From the NCBI RefSeq assembly GCF_900184815.1, contig NZ_FXXQ01000001.1:372001-436000 (forward strand): a stretch of DNA of 64,000 nt. The letters run 5' to 3'. This stretch comes from Boseongicola aestuarii (GTDB lineage: Bacteria > Pseudomonadota > Alphaproteobacteria > Rhodobacterales > Rhodobacteraceae). The position numbers and the translations under genes are program-made. Below, piece after piece: positions 46,510 through 56,365 of the stretch; positions within the stretch are counted from its first letter, which is position 1, and each line of letters opens with the position of its first letter. A model generated the notes under the pieces. That model searched no databases and had not been told where the DNA came from. It saw only the letters and a list, made by a program, of their open reading frames with translations.

Positions 46510-47649
46510 CTATTTCCCGACAAACCGCTCATGGCACTGGATCGCGAAACGGTCCGTCATGCCGGCGATGTAGTCTGAAACCAGCCGCGCCAACTCCACC
46601 TCGCCCCGTGCCTCCTCGACGTCCTTGCGCCACTGCTTCGGCAACTTGTCAGGGTGCGCCATGAAAAACGGAAACAACTCCTCCACGACCTTCGTCACCT
46701 CCACCCGCATCGCCACCACAGACGGCGCGCGATACATCCGCTCAAACAGAAACGCCCTGATTACCTTTAGATCCTCGAAAATCTCCGGCGAAAACCGAAT
46801 AATCTGAAACCCCGCCCGCCGGATATCTTCCGCCGACTTCGGCCCGATCTCCAACAAAGATTGCCGCGCCACCGCGATCACATCTTCCACCAAAATCCCG
46901 AAAAACCGCCGCAGGGCCTCATGCCGCCGCCTGTAATAATTCAACCCCGGATAGGCCGCATCCACCACGGCAAAACACCGGTCCAAAATCGGCAACTCCG
47001 CCAACTCATCCGTCGAAAACAACTCCGCGCGCAAACCGTCATGCAAATCATGATGGTTATAGGCCACATCGTCCGAAATCGCCGCCACCTGCGCCTCGGC
47101 ACTGGCATAAGTGCCCAACTCCAAATCCCAATTCGCCTGACAGGCCGCCAAAGCCCAGGGTATGTCCCCCTCGACCGGCCCGTTGTGCTTGGCAATCCCC
47201 TCAAGCGTCTCCCACGTCAGGTTCAGCCCATCGAAATCCGCATAATGCCGCTCCAGATGCGTGATGATCCGAATGGCCTGCGCATTGTGATCAAACCCGC
47301 CATAAGGCGCCATCAAGGCCCCCAACGCATCCTCGCCCGTATGCCCGAAAGGCGTGTGCCCCAGATCATGCGCCAAAGCCACAGCCTCGGTCAGCTCCGC
47401 GTTCAGCCCCAAAGCCCCCGCGATTGTGCGCGCCACCTGCGCCACCTCGATCGAATGCGTCAGCCGCGTGCGGAAATAATCCCCCTCATGCTCAATGAAC
47501 ACCTGGGTCTTGTGCTTCAGCCGCCGAAACGCGCTGGCATGGATGATCCGGTCCCGGTCGCGCTGAAAACACGACCGGAATGCGCTTTCCTCTTCCACGA
47601 AAAGCCGCCCCCGACTGTCCTCGGGGTTTGATGCATAGGGCGCTCGCAT
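46510..47649 (-). CDS. dgt: dGTP triphosphohydrolase-like protein (Dgt)
   Basis: 379 aa HD-domain enzyme. The metal ligands are in RTRLTHSIEVAQVAR and LAHDLGHTPFGHTGE (HD pair). Residues 35-46 (DRDRIIHASAFR) match the Dgt nucleotide region. It hydrolyses dNTPs to nucleosides and triphosphate; this shorter alphaproteobacterial type may act on several dNTPs. Divergent from erpA. Confidence 0.92.
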   Translation of the reverse strand: MRAPYASNPEDSRGRLFVEEESAFRSCFQRDRDRIIHASAFRRLKHKTQVFIEHEGDYFRTRLTHSIEVAQVARTIAGALGLNAELTEAVALAHDLGHTPFGHTGEDALGALMAPYGGFDHNAQAIRIITHLERHYADFDGLNLTWETLEGIAKHNGPVEGDIPWALAACQANWDLELGTYASAEAQVAAISDDVAYNHHDLHDGLRAELFSTDELAELPILDRCFAVVDAAYPGLNYYRRRHEALRRFFGILVEDVIAVARQSLLEIGPKSAEDIRRAGFQIIRFSPEIFEDLKVIRAFLFERMYRAPSVVAMRVEVTKVVEELFPFFMAHPDKLPKQWRKDVEEARGEVELARLVSDYIAGMTDRFAIQCHERFVGK

Positions 47650-47721
47650 ATTCTGCCTGCGTCTTGTCCGCCTCTGTTGTCCCCCTTATATTCATGTTGA
47701 AGCACAGAAAGAAACCGGCAC

Positions 47722-48054
47722 ATGGATCTGAACATCCCACCCCGCGTGACACCCCGCGCCTTTGAACGCCTCGCCGAGATCAACGCGAACGCCGAGGCCC
47801 CCAAAGCCCTGCGCATCGCCGTCGAAGGCGGCGGATGCTCCGGTTTTCAATACAACATCGACCTCGACACACCGGCCGAAGGCGACACCATTCTCGAAGC
47901 CAACGGCCAAAAGGTCGTCGTCGACGAGGTCTCGCTGCCCTTCCTCGCCAACGCGGTGATAGATTTCTCCGAAGAACTCATCGGTGCGCGCTTCACCATC
48001 GAAAACCCCAATGCTTCCAGCTCTTGCGGCTGCGGGATCAGCTTCTCGATGTAA
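47722..48054 (+). CDS. erpA: Iron-sulfur cluster insertion protein ErpA-type (A-type carrier)
   Basis: 110 aa. The three ligands are C39 (GGGCSGFQY), C102 and C104 (SCGCG). A-type carriers deliver [4Fe-4S] clusters to apoproteins. No isc or suf genes are adjacent, which fits ErpA better than IscA or SufA. The ATG at 47722 lies 72 bp from divergent dgt. Confidence 0.9.
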   Translation: MDLNIPPRVTPRAFERLAEINANAEAPKALRIAVEGGGCSGFQYNIDLDTPAEGDTILEANGQKVVVDEVSLPFLANAVIDFSEELIGARFTIENPNASSSCGCGISFSM

Positions 48055-48096
48055 AACACGACCCGGCGCACCTCTCCCGAAGCGAAAGGAAAGCCC

Positions 48097-48468
48097 ATGT
48101 TTACCCTCGACTGCGACGCAGGCGGCTTCGTGCGCCTCAACATTGGCGGCAAAATCGACGAAGCCGAAATGAAAGCTGGCCTCGAGGAATTCCTTAAAAT
48201 CGTCCAAGCCGCCGACAAGACGGACTTCCTCTACACCATCAAGGATTTCGAATTTCCCGCCCTGCAAGCCATCGCAGTCGAATTCGGCTACCTCCCCCGC
48301 CTTTTCGCAAGCCTGCCCAAAATCGGCAAAGTCGCCGTCGTCGCCGATCAGGTGTGGCTGCGCAAAGCCGCCGATATCGAAGGCATGCTGATCCCCGGCC
48401 TCACCATCGAGACCTTTCCACCCGACGCCGAAGATGACGCGAAAGCGTGGCTTACCGGGACCGCCTGA
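48097..48468 (+). CDS. SpoIIAA-like (STAS-fold) protein
   Basis: 123 aa. The alternating strand/helix pattern, with a GKIDEAEMKAGLEEFLKIV helix and KVAVVADQVWLRKAADI, matches the SpoIIAA-like family also called DUF3478. The role is unknown. It is 42 bp after erpA with GAAAGGAAA before the ATG. Confidence 0.72.
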   Translation: MFTLDCDAGGFVRLNIGGKIDEAEMKAGLEEFLKIVQAADKTDFLYTIKDFEFPALQAIAVEFGYLPRLFASLPKIGKVAVVADQVWLRKAADIEGMLIPGLTIETFPPDAEDDAKAWLTGTA

Positions 48469-48574
48469 GGCGGCCGCCGATTCTAAACACAGATGGCTGG
48501 CCTGCCGGACGAAGCAGCCGTTCAAACGAACTCACCATTCTTAATTCGGACCGCGTGGCGATCTCAAGTGCCGC

Positions 48575-49174
48575 TTACTTTTGCGCCGGGCGTAACATCG
48601 GGAACCGGGGCGGTGCGGAGCCAACCCGAACCTCTGCCAACAGTTTGAAACCGAAACGTTCATAAAGAGACATGTTCGCAGAATTCGTCGATTCCAAGTA
48701 GGCTGGCATCCCATCACGATCGACGAAAGTCAGACAGTGCTCCATGAGCTTTGCTCCAAGCCCGCGTCCCCGATATGCGGGGTCCACTGCTATCAGTCCA
48801 AGGTACCAGTGCGGCTCGCTTGGACAATAGGCTGCGCTTTGAGAGATCAGGGCTGGGAATTCGGCAGGAAAACTGTGACCGGAACCTTCGGACGGAGGTG
48901 CTGCCAGCGCAATCTCTTCAGAACGGTCGGTCTTTTTTGTGCCGGGCGGAAGCCAAACCGCAGCCCCCGCAAAATCACCAATTACATAGATCGTGCCCGC
49001 ATTAAAAGCCTGGGAATACGCGCGCCTTGGATGCTTTGGGCTGTCCTGCAGGAAGTCCACTGACTTTGGCATCAACCAACGAACGAACGGGTCGGCTGAG
49101 AATGAGACTGACAGCAATGCGCCGAGAAGTTCCTCATCCTCCCATCCCCCTTGTCTGATCGTCGTTTCTTCCAA
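48575..49174 (-). CDS. GNAT-family N-acetyltransferase, possibly acquired
   Basis: About 199 aa. The acetyl-CoA motif is YRGRGLGAKLMEHCL, followed by NMSLYERFGFKLL. I favour the TTG at 49174, which has GGAGGT 4 nt upstream; an ATG at 49204 has no ribosome site and would add 10 residues. Codon use is less G/C-ended than in neighbours (more TTG, CCT, AAT), suggesting transfer. Substrate unknown. Confidence 0.8.
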   Translation of the reverse strand: MEETTIRQGGWEDEELLGALLSVSFSADPFVRWLMPKSVDFLQDSPKHPRRAYSQAFNAGTIYVIGDFAGAAVWLPPGTKKTDRSEEIALAAPPSEGSGHSFPAEFPALISQSAAYCPSEPHWYLGLIAVDPAYRGRGLGAKLMEHCLTFVDRDGMPAYLESTNSANMSLYERFGFKLLAEVRVGSAPPRFPMLRPAQK

Positions 49175-49468
49175 AGTGACCTCCAAAGAACGATATACGA
49201 TCATGATACTTGTTGCCCTGAATACTCAAGCGATTGTTCTGCGATCCAAACGCACAAATGGGCTCAAACCAGCCATTCGCCGCACCTTGCCCGGCAACGC
49301 TCGACAAAGCACCGCGTCACCCAAACCCCACGCATCACGACACACCCCCCTTGCCCCAAACGCCCGCTTGCGCCAAATTCGAACCCGCATGCAGGACATC
49401 CGTCCCTTCGCCGCACCGCACAAATCCTGCCATCGGCGCAAACCCCATGCACCTTGAAGGATCGTGTC

Positions 49469-50284
49469 ATGACATCCAACACCACCGGCTCCCCACCCCC
49501 AAATATCCCGACGCCGCCAGAACCCGCGGTCAAGATCAACACCGTCACCGCCGAGGATATCAAAGCCGCCCTCAAGGCGGGCTTCGCCGACTTCCTCGCA
49601 CGCCCCGTCTTGAGCGGGTTTTTCGGCCTCTTTTACGCAGGGTTCGGGATCCTTTTCGTCTGGATCCTCGTCTCGCTCGGCCAGCTTTGGATGATCATCC
49701 CCGCCATCGTCGGCTTTCCCCTCGTCGCCCCCTTTGCCGCCGCCGGGCTCTACGAAATGTCGCGCCGCCTGCAAAAAGACGAGGCTTTCACATGGTCCGA
49801 CATCCTCACGGTCATGGCCAACCAACGAAAGCGCGAAATGGGCTGGATGGCCTTTGTCACCCTCTTCGTCTTCTGGGTCTGGAGCTATCAGGTCCGGCTC
49901 TGGCTCGCGATCATCCTGCAAGATACGTCTTTCTCGGACTTCGGTGGCTTTCTCTCCATCGTCTTCTTCACCCCCGAAGGCTGGACCTTCCTCGCCATCG
50001 GCACAATCGCCGGCGCTGTCCTATCTGCCATCCTGTTCTCCCTCACGGTCGTCGCCATGCCCATGCTGCTTGAACGCGAGACAAACTTCGTCACCGCCAT
50101 GGTCACCTCCGTGCGAGTCGTCACAGAAAACCCGCGCGTCATGCTGATCTGGGCCGCCATCATCTCGGTCACCATGCTTTTATCGCTGGTCCCCGCCTTT
50201 CTTGGCCTGATATTCACCCTGCCCATCCTCGGTCACACCACATGGCACCTCTACCAACGCGCCGTGCCCCCAGAGCCAGCCTGA
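49469..50284 (+). CDS. DUF2189 integral membrane protein
   Basis: 271 aa. Residues 1-30 are Pro-rich and polar, followed by about six membrane helices. FPLVAPFAAAGLYEMSRRLQ and NPRVMLIWAAIISVTMLLSL are typical DUF2189 blocks. Function unknown. The ATG at 49469 follows AAGGAT; the open frame upstream to 49151 is not protein-like. Confidence 0.83.
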   Translation: MTSNTTGSPPPNIPTPPEPAVKINTVTAEDIKAALKAGFADFLARPVLSGFFGLFYAGFGILFVWILVSLGQLWMIIPAIVGFPLVAPFAAAGLYEMSRRLQKDEAFTWSDILTVMANQRKREMGWMAFVTLFVFWVWSYQVRLWLAIILQDTSFSDFGGFLSIVFFTPEGWTFLAIGTIAGAVLSAILFSLTVVAMPMLLERETNFVTAMVTSVRVVTENPRVMLIWAAIISVTMLLSLVPAFLGLIFTLPILGHTTWHLYQRAVPPEPA

Positions 50285-50622
50285 TCGCGCCACGCCGCGG
50301 CAGACCGGCACGAAATAATCCCACCCCTGCCCCATTCCCGCCATGTTCAATGGCATAGAATAAGCCATACTGTTTCTCAATCGGGACCAACGGCCTGAAC
50401 CACCGCCCGATAAGATAGACAAGATAACCGATTTCCCTCGGTGCGCGCCGGTCTCTTTTCCTTCCCTCAAAGAGTCTGGCGCGCCAACCTCCCTCCCAAC
50501 ATCGTCCTAACCCTGCGCACGGTCGCACCGACGCAATACCGACGTAATACCGACGTCATACCGATACGCCCTTGAACCGCTCTGAAAACTCCCTCAAAAC
50601 CAAAGGAACCCGGGGGAATTCC
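50285..50622. other. 338-bp gap with short tandem repeats
   Basis: No gene recognised. The only structure I see is the 11-bp repeat at 50528-50568, just ahead of xth. Short frames here are Arg/Pro-rich shadows. Confidence 0.5.
50528..50568. repeat. Three to four 11-bp tandem repeats ahead of xth
   Basis: ATACCGACGTA (50536-50546), ATACCGACGTC (50547-50557) and ATACCGATACG (50558-50568) follow a partial unit ACCGACGCA. The 11-bp period equals one helical turn. They end 54 bp before the xth start. Confidence 0.65.
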
Positions 50623-51405
50623 ATGCGCATCGCGACCTTCAACATCAACGGCATCAAGGCCCGCATCGGCGCGCTTACAGACTGGCTGAACGAGCAAAAA
50701 CCCGATGTCGCCTTCTTGCAGGAAATCAAATCCATCGATGAAAATTTTCCCCGCGAGCATTTCGAAGATCTCGGCTATACCGTTGAAACGCATGGACAAA
50801 AATCTTTCAACGGCGTCGCCATCCTCTCGCGCCTGCCGCTGGAAGATATCACCCGGGGCCTGCCGGGAGACGACACCGACGATCAGGCCCGCTGGATTGA
50901 AGCCACGGTGATCGGCGAAAAGAAACCCGTGCGCATCTGCGGCCTCTACCTGCCGAACGGCAACCCCGCACCTGGCCCGAAATACGATTACAAGCTCGCC
51001 TGGATGAGCCGCATGAAGATCCGCGCCCAAGCCCTTCTTAACACAGAAGAACCCGGCATCATGTGCGGCGACTACAACGTCATCCCCCAAGACGAAGACG
51101 CCGCCCGCCCCGACGCCTGGCGCGAAGATGCCCTCGCCCGCCCCGAAACCCGCGCCGCCTACCGCGAAATCCTCAATCTTGGCTTTACCGAAGCCTTCCG
51201 CGCTCGCACCCAAGGCCCCGATCACTACTCATTCTGGGACTACCAGGCAGGGGCCTGGAACCGCAACGACGGCATCCGCATCGACCACCACCTCCTCACC
51301 CCCCAAGCCGCTGATCTGCTTGAAAATTGCTGGATCGAAAGCGCCGTCCGGGGCCGGGAGAAACCCTCCGACCACGTCCCCGTCTGGCTCGAACTCGACG
51401 CTTGA
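50623..51405 (+). CDS. xth: Exodeoxyribonuclease III
   Basis: 260 aa AP endonuclease/3'-exonuclease. MRIATFNINGIKAR, the metal-binding E34 (FLQEIKS), CGLYLPNGN, GDYNVIP and the late SDHVPVWL are all in place. It repairs abasic sites. The ATG at 50623 has GGGGGA upstream; an earlier in-frame start at 50572 adds polar residues unlike the family. Confidence 0.95.
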   Translation: MRIATFNINGIKARIGALTDWLNEQKPDVAFLQEIKSIDENFPREHFEDLGYTVETHGQKSFNGVAILSRLPLEDITRGLPGDDTDDQARWIEATVIGEKKPVRICGLYLPNGNPAPGPKYDYKLAWMSRMKIRAQALLNTEEPGIMCGDYNVIPQDEDAARPDAWREDALARPETRAAYREILNLGFTEAFRARTQGPDHYSFWDYQAGAWNRNDGIRIDHHLLTPQAADLLENCWIESAVRGREKPSDHVPVWLELDA

Positions 51406-51466
51406 TGCCCTGCCACATTTTCGCCCGGACCCAATGATAACCATTTGAAAACCTCGGAGACGCAAA

Positions 51467-51895
51467 ATGAAACGCATCATCACCGCCCTTAACGCTCTCG
51501 CGCTTCTCGCTGCCCCGACACAAGCACTCGCTGCCGGAAAAAACGACAAAAACTGCCCGCCCGGCCTCGCCAAGAAAACCCCGGCCTGCGTTCCGCCCGG
51601 CCTCGCCAAAAAAGGCGTCACCGCCGAGGATCGTGGCTACGAGATCGGCGACCGGATCGTTGATCCTGACTACATCATCCTGCAAACCGGCGACCGCGTC
51701 ATTTTCGACGGGCGCGAATACATTGTCGTCAGCACATCAAACGACACCATCCTGCGGCGCGGCGATGATATCTATCGGCTTCCACGCGATGCTCGCTCGG
51801 ACTATGTCCGCATCGGCGACAACTTCATCAAGGTCAACCGCGAGACGAAAGAGATCATCGACCTCATCCGCCTCGCCGACCTGATCCTCGGCTAA
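51467..51895 (+). CDS. Small secreted protein with tandem C-PPGLAKK motifs (RcnB-like)
   Basis: 142 aa. Residues 1-23 form a signal peptide (ends LAA). Two units follow, C30-PPGLAKK and C41-VPPGLAKK. The rest (about 55-140) is strand-rich with YIILQTGDRVIFDGREYIV. The architecture resembles periplasmic RcnB-like proteins. It is convergent with uvrA; homologs in this spot have, as I recall, been mislabelled as excinuclease subunits. Function unknown. Confidence 0.72.
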   Translation: MKRIITALNALALLAAPTQALAAGKNDKNCPPGLAKKTPACVPPGLAKKGVTAEDRGYEIGDRIVDPDYIILQTGDRVIFDGREYIVVSTSNDTILRRGDDIYRLPRDARSDYVRIGDNFIKVNRETKEIIDLIRLADLILG

Positions 51896-51967
51896 CTTAC
51901 TGTTATTTCCGGCATAAATATCCGAAGTGGTTTGGGAAACGCGTCCCCATCCGGCCGGAATATCACG

Positions 51968-54829
51968 TCACTCGGCCGCCACCCGCGCCACACCCAGCAT
52001 CTGCGCAAGATAATGCCCGGTGTGCGAAGCCTTGACCAAGGCCACCTCTTCGGGCGTTCCGACCGCCACGATCTCACCGCCGCCATCGCCGCCTTCAGGC
52101 CCGATATCGATGATCCAGTCGGCGGTCTTGATCACATCCAGATTATGCTCGATGACCACCACCGAATTCCCCTGTTCCACCAACTCATGCAGCACTTCCA
52201 ATAGCTTGCGCACATCTTCAAAATGCAGACCCGTCGTCGGCTCATCCAGAATGTACAGAGTCCGACCAGTCGAGCGCTTCGCCAGCTCCTTTGACAGCTT
52301 CACCCGCTGCGCCTCACCGCCCGAAAGCGTCGTCGCCTGCTGCCCGACCTTGATATAGCCAAGCCCCACGCGCATCAGCGCATCCATCTTTTCGCGGATC
52401 GAGGGTACCGCTTTGAAAAACGTCTGAGCATCCTCGACCGTCATATCCAGAACGTCTGCGATGGACTTGCCCTTGAACCGGATTTCCAGCGTCTCGCGGT
52501 TGTATCGCGCGCCCTTGCAGGTCTCGCAGGTCACGTAAACATCCGGCAAAAAGTGCATCTCGATCTTGATGACACCATCCCCCTGACACGCCTCGCAGCG
52601 CCCACCCTTCACGTTGAACGAGAACCGCCCGGGCTTGTACCCTCGCGCTTTGGACTCTGGCAGGCCTGCGAACCAGTCCCGAATCGGCGTGAATGCGCCC
52701 GTATAGGTCGCGGGGTTCGACCGCGGCGTGCGGCCAATGGGTCGTTGATCGATATCGATGACTTTATCGAGGAATTCCAAGCCCTTGATCGTCTCACAAG
52801 GCGCCGGCGTCTGGCGCGCACCGTTCAAGCGCATCGAAGCCGTCTTGAACAGCGTTTCAATTGTCAGCGTCGACTTGCCGCCGCCGGACACGCCAGTCAC
52901 GCAAACGAACTTGGCCAGTGGAAACTCTGCCGTCACGTCCTTGAGGTTGTTCCCCGTCGCCTTCACAACCGTTACCGATTTCTTGTTCCCCGCGCGCCGC
53001 TCGGTCGGAACCGCGATTTTTCGACGCCCCGCAAGATAGTCACCCGTCACGCTTTTCTTGTTCGTGATGATCTTCGCAGGCGTGCCATGTGCGACGACTT
53101 CGCCGCCGTGGACACCCGCACCTGGTCCAATGTCGAACACGTAGTCGGCCTCGCGTATGGCCTCTTCGTCATGCTCGACCACAATCACCGTATTGCCCTG
53201 ATCACGCAGGTTTTTCAGCGTCAGCAGCAGCCGATCATTGTCCCGCTGGTGCAGACCGATCGATGGTTCGTCCAGCACGTAGAGCACCCCCGTCAGCCCG
53301 GATCCAATCTGACTGGCCAGCCGGATGCGCTGGCTTTCTCCGCCAGACAAAGTCCCGGCATTGCGCGCCAGCGTCAGATACTCCAGACCGACGTTGTTGA
53401 GGAACCCAAGCCGTTCGCGAATCTCCTTCAAGATCGCGCGAGCGATCTCGTTCTTCTGCTTGCTCAGCACCTCGGGTGCGGCTTCGATCCACGTCAGCGC
53501 CTCGCGAATCGACATCTGCACGACCTCGCCCACATGCAGCCCACCGATCTTAACCGCCAACGCCTCCGGCCTCAGACGGAAACCGCCACATGTCCCGCAA
53601 GAGCGATTGTTCTGAAACCGTTCAAACTCCTCTCTGATCCAGTTCGAATCCGTCTCGCGATAGCGCCGTTCCATATTCGGAATGACACCTTCAAACGGGC
53701 GCGACACCTGATATACCCGCCCGCCTTCATCATAACGGAACTTGATCTCCTCCTCGCCCGATCCGTACAAGAACACCTGTTGCACTTTCTCAGGCAAATC
53801 TTTCCATTTGGTGTTTTTGTCGAAATCATAATGCTTCGAAATTGATTCAATTGTTTGCAGGAAATACGGGGACTTGCCTTTCCGCCACGGCGCAAGGGCC
53901 CCATCATAGATCTTCAAATTCTGGTCCGGCACCACAAGGCGTTCGTCAAAAAACAGCTCGACCCCAAGCCCATCACATGACGGACAGGCCCCAAATGGCG
54001 CATTGAACGAAAACAGGCGCGGCTCGATCTCGGGGATGGTGAACCCACTGACAGGACAGGCAAATTTCTCCGAAAACGTGAAACGCTCGGCCTCTTCATC
54101 CTCTTTCACTGCCGTCTCAAGGATCGCAATCCCATCCGCAAGGTCCAGCGCCGTGCGGAACGAATCCGCCAGCCGTGTCTCAAGCCCTTCGCGCACCACG
54201 ATGCGATCCACAACCACATCGATGTCGTGGCGAAACTTCTTGTCCAAGGTCGGCGGCTCGTCCAATTCATAGAATTGTCCGTCTGCCTTTACCCGCTGAA
54301 AGCCTTGTTTACGAAGTTCTAAGAACTCCTTGCGATACTCCCCTTTACGGTCGCGCACGATGGGGGCCAGAAGAAACGCGCGGGTTCCCTCCTCCATCGC
54401 CATCACGCGATCCACCATGTCCTGGACCTGCTGCGCTTCAATCGGCAGACCCGTGGCCGGAGAATAAGGAGTGCCCGCCCGCGCAAATAAAAGGCGCATG
54501 TAATCGTATATCTCGGTCACCGTTCCAACGGTCGATCGTGGATTCTTCGACGTGGTTTTCTGCTCGATCGAAATAGCCGGTGAAAGCCCCGAGATATGAT
54601 CAACGTCCGGTTTTTCCATCATATCAAGGAATTGCCGCGCATAAGCCGAAAGGCTTTCAACGTACCGCCGCTGTCCTTCGGCATAAATCGTGTCAAAGGC
54701 CAAGGACGACTTGCCCGACCCCGACAGTCCGGTGATCACCACCAGCTTGTCGCGCGGAATATCCACGTCGATATTCTTCAGATTGTGTTCGCGCGCGCCC
54801 CGCACTTCGATATTCTTCAATTCGGCCAT
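51968..54829 (-). CDS. uvrA: UvrABC excinuclease subunit A
   Basis: 953 aa with two ABC modules: Walker [15 protein letters not shown] and [14 protein letters not shown], signatures [12 protein letters not shown] and [11 protein letters not shown]. The C-terminal zinc finger CEAC...CETC is complete. The first zinc module reads CPVSG...CPSC, so one of the four usual cysteines is Ser; I recall this in other alphaproteobacteria. It recognises bulky DNA lesions. The ATG at 54829 has GAGGTGA upstream; an SOS box lies 63 bp before it. Confidence 0.97.
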   Translation of the reverse strand: MAELKNIEVRGAREHNLKNIDVDIPRDKLVVITGLSGSGKSSLAFDTIYAEGQRRYVESLSAYARQFLDMMEKPDVDHISGLSPAISIEQKTTSKNPRSTVGTVTEIYDYMRLLFARAGTPYSPATGLPIEAQQVQDMVDRVMAMEEGTRAFLLAPIVRDRKGEYRKEFLELRKQGFQRVKADGQFYELDEPPTLDKKFRHDIDVVVDRIVVREGLETRLADSFRTALDLADGIAILETAVKEDEEAERFTFSEKFACPVSGFTIPEIEPRLFSFNAPFGACPSCDGLGVELFFDERLVVPDQNLKIYDGALAPWRKGKSPYFLQTIESISKHYDFDKNTKWKDLPEKVQQVFLYGSGEEEIKFRYDEGGRVYQVSRPFEGVIPNMERRYRETDSNWIREEFERFQNNRSCGTCGGFRLRPEALAVKIGGLHVGEVVQMSIREALTWIEAAPEVLSKQKNEIARAILKEIRERLGFLNNVGLEYLTLARNAGTLSGGESQRIRLASQIGSGLTGVLYVLDEPSIGLHQRDNDRLLLTLKNLRDQGNTVIVVEHDEEAIREADYVFDIGPGAGVHGGEVVAHGTPAKIITNKKSVTGDYLAGRRKIAVPTERRAGNKKSVTVVKATGNNLKDVTAEFPLAKFVCVTGVSGGGKSTLTIETLFKTASMRLNGARQTPAPCETIKGLEFLDKVIDIDQRPIGRTPRSNPATYTGAFTPIRDWFAGLPESKARGYKPGRFSFNVKGGRCEACQGDGVIKIEMHFLPDVYVTCETCKGARYNRETLEIRFKGKSIADVLDMTVEDAQTFFKAVPSIREKMDALMRVGLGYIKVGQQATTLSGGEAQRVKLSKELAKRSTGRTLYILDEPTTGLHFEDVRKLLEVLHELVEQGNSVVVIEHNLDVIKTADWIIDIGPEGGDGGGEIVAVGTPEEVALVKASHTGHYLAQMLGVARVAAE

Positions 54830-54891
54830 TCGCTCACCTCTCGCCACAACGACAGATAGCGGTCCACCCGCAAACCTCAATGGCGCAATCG

Positions 54892-54906
54892 GAACATTAC
54901 AGGAAC
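54892..54906 (-). promoter_or_regulatory. LexA (SOS) box of uvrA
   Basis: On the minus strand it reads GTTC-CTGTAAT-GTTC, a perfect match to the alphaproteobacterial LexA consensus GTTC-N7-GTTC. It is centred about 70 bp upstream of the uvrA ATG. It also lies near the 3' end of the MFS gene at 54919. Confidence 0.85.
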
Positions 54907-54918
54907 ATTAACAATGCG

Positions 54919-56037
54919 TCACGCGGATTTCGCAATCTTTCTGTGGATAAACCAAACGAACGCGAAACCGATCAACGAAACCGCGATTGCGACCGCTGCC
55001 AGTCCCTTAAATCCAAAGACGACTGCGGCAGCGAACAACGGTGTCGATGCTGCGGTTCCGATGTTGCCAAGTTGCGCGATCGCCCCGTTCGCCCGCGCCT
55101 GATCCGCCGGGTCCGCGTTCAACGCAGGCACATTGGCAAAGGACGCGCCCGGCACCAGACCAATGGCGACAAACACCGCCATCACCACCCAAACCTGAAA
55201 GGACGCCGAAGCGATCAGCGCAATGGCCAACCCGGCGACCGTCAGGGTATACCCAACAAGCAGCACGGTTTTCGGCGCAATCCACCGTGCCAGCCAGCCC
55301 GCGCCGAACGTGCCGGCCAAAGCCAAGAGTGGCAACAGCGGCCCTGTCCATTCCCCCAAGACGCCCGGCAGAAAAGTGAGCAATCCCAGAAATATGATCG
55401 TATGCCACAAGAACCCGAGGGCCGGCGCAAGCAGACGTGAATTGGTGTAGATCGCCACATGTCGTGCGATGATATCTCCCTGCCAATGGCCTCGCACTGC
55501 ACCACGCGGCAGCAACGACCAAAGGGCTGCAAACAATGCCAAGCCAAAGGCTCCGTGTGCGACATAGACCTGCGAAGGCCCGTCAAGAAGCGGGATCACC
55601 GCAGCCGACCCGGCAAAACCCACGCCGAAAAACGTGCCCCACAGCCCCATCGAAACCGACACGTCTCGTGGGCTGGAAAGGGCCGCCATCAGCGTCGGCG
55701 CGGCCACGACGATGGCCAGGTGACTGAACCCTTCGACCAGTCGCAATGCCATAAACAGCTGAAACGAAGGTAAAAATGCCTGCGATATCGACAGGATCGA
55801 CGCCACCAGAAGCGCACTCAAAAGCACATTTCGCGGCCCGAACTGCGCGACGATCATCCCTGCCGTCACACCAAAAACGATCCCGGCCACCGACACGGCC
55901 GACACGGCAAACGGCAAAGCCGCGCCGTCATAGATCGCGCCCAAATCCTGCAAGGTCAGCGCGATTTTCGCAAACTGCGCAGCGGCAAAAAGCCCCGCCA
56001 AAAAAAGTAGTCCGATCAATCGCCAGTCTGTGCGCAT
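54919..56037 (-). CDS. MFS transporter
   Basis: 372 aa with about twelve hydrophobic helices. The loop between helices 2 and 3 (GMIVAQFGPRNVLLSALL) is a degenerate MFS motif A, and RLVEGFSHLAIVVAAPTLMA lies in the helix-4/5 region. The substrate is unknown. I chose the ATG at 56037. It precedes uvrA on the same strand with an 89-bp gap containing the SOS box. Confidence 0.87.
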   Translation of the reverse strand: MRTDWRLIGLLFLAGLFAAAQFAKIALTLQDLGAIYDGAALPFAVSAVSVAGIVFGVTAGMIVAQFGPRNVLLSALLVASILSISQAFLPSFQLFMALRLVEGFSHLAIVVAAPTLMAALSSPRDVSVSMGLWGTFFGVGFAGSAAVIPLLDGPSQVYVAHGAFGLALFAALWSLLPRGAVRGHWQGDIIARHVAIYTNSRLLAPALGFLWHTIIFLGLLTFLPGVLGEWTGPLLPLLALAGTFGAGWLARWIAPKTVLLVGYTLTVAGLAIALIASASFQVWVVMAVFVAIGLVPGASFANVPALNADPADQARANGAIAQLGNIGTAASTPLFAAAVVFGFKGLAAVAIAVSLIGFAFVWFIHRKIAKSA

Positions 56038-56067
56038 GGGCCGCTTGTCGCAGACCACAAAACCGGG

Positions 56068-56325
56068 TCAAGCCTTATCGCGCAGTCCGAAACACGGGTG
56101 CGACAGAGAAAAGAAGTTCGTCAAAGGACGCAGAGCGACAACAATCTGCCCGACCCAAACCGGCAAGTTCAGAAGGGCGGCTCCCACGGCTCGGAAGCTC
56201 AATGGCAAGTCGACGAAGATCAATGGCAATGCCGCAAAGGGCTCGGGGTTCATACCGAAAAGATCCTCCGCACCGGCATGAGCAAAAACCAAAGCGGCCA
56301 GATAAATGAAAAACGCCGATCCCAA
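56068..56325 (-). CDS. Small membrane protein of unknown function
   Basis: About 85 aa from a TTG. Hydrophobic segments AFFIYLAALVFAHA and VGAALLNLPVWVGQIVVAL suggest two membrane helices, and the composition is protein-like. No ATG or good ribosome site is visible, and the frame stays open upstream to the lpd end, so the start is uncertain. It lies 40 bp after lpd on the same strand. Confidence 0.48.
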   Translation of the reverse strand: MGSAFFIYLAALVFAHAGAEDLFGMNPEPFAALPLIFVDLPLSFRAVGAALLNLPVWVGQIVVALRPLTNFFSLSHPCFGLRDKA

Positions 56326-56365
56326 AAAGGAACCGGCGTATCCAACTGCTGAAATGACGCACCAC

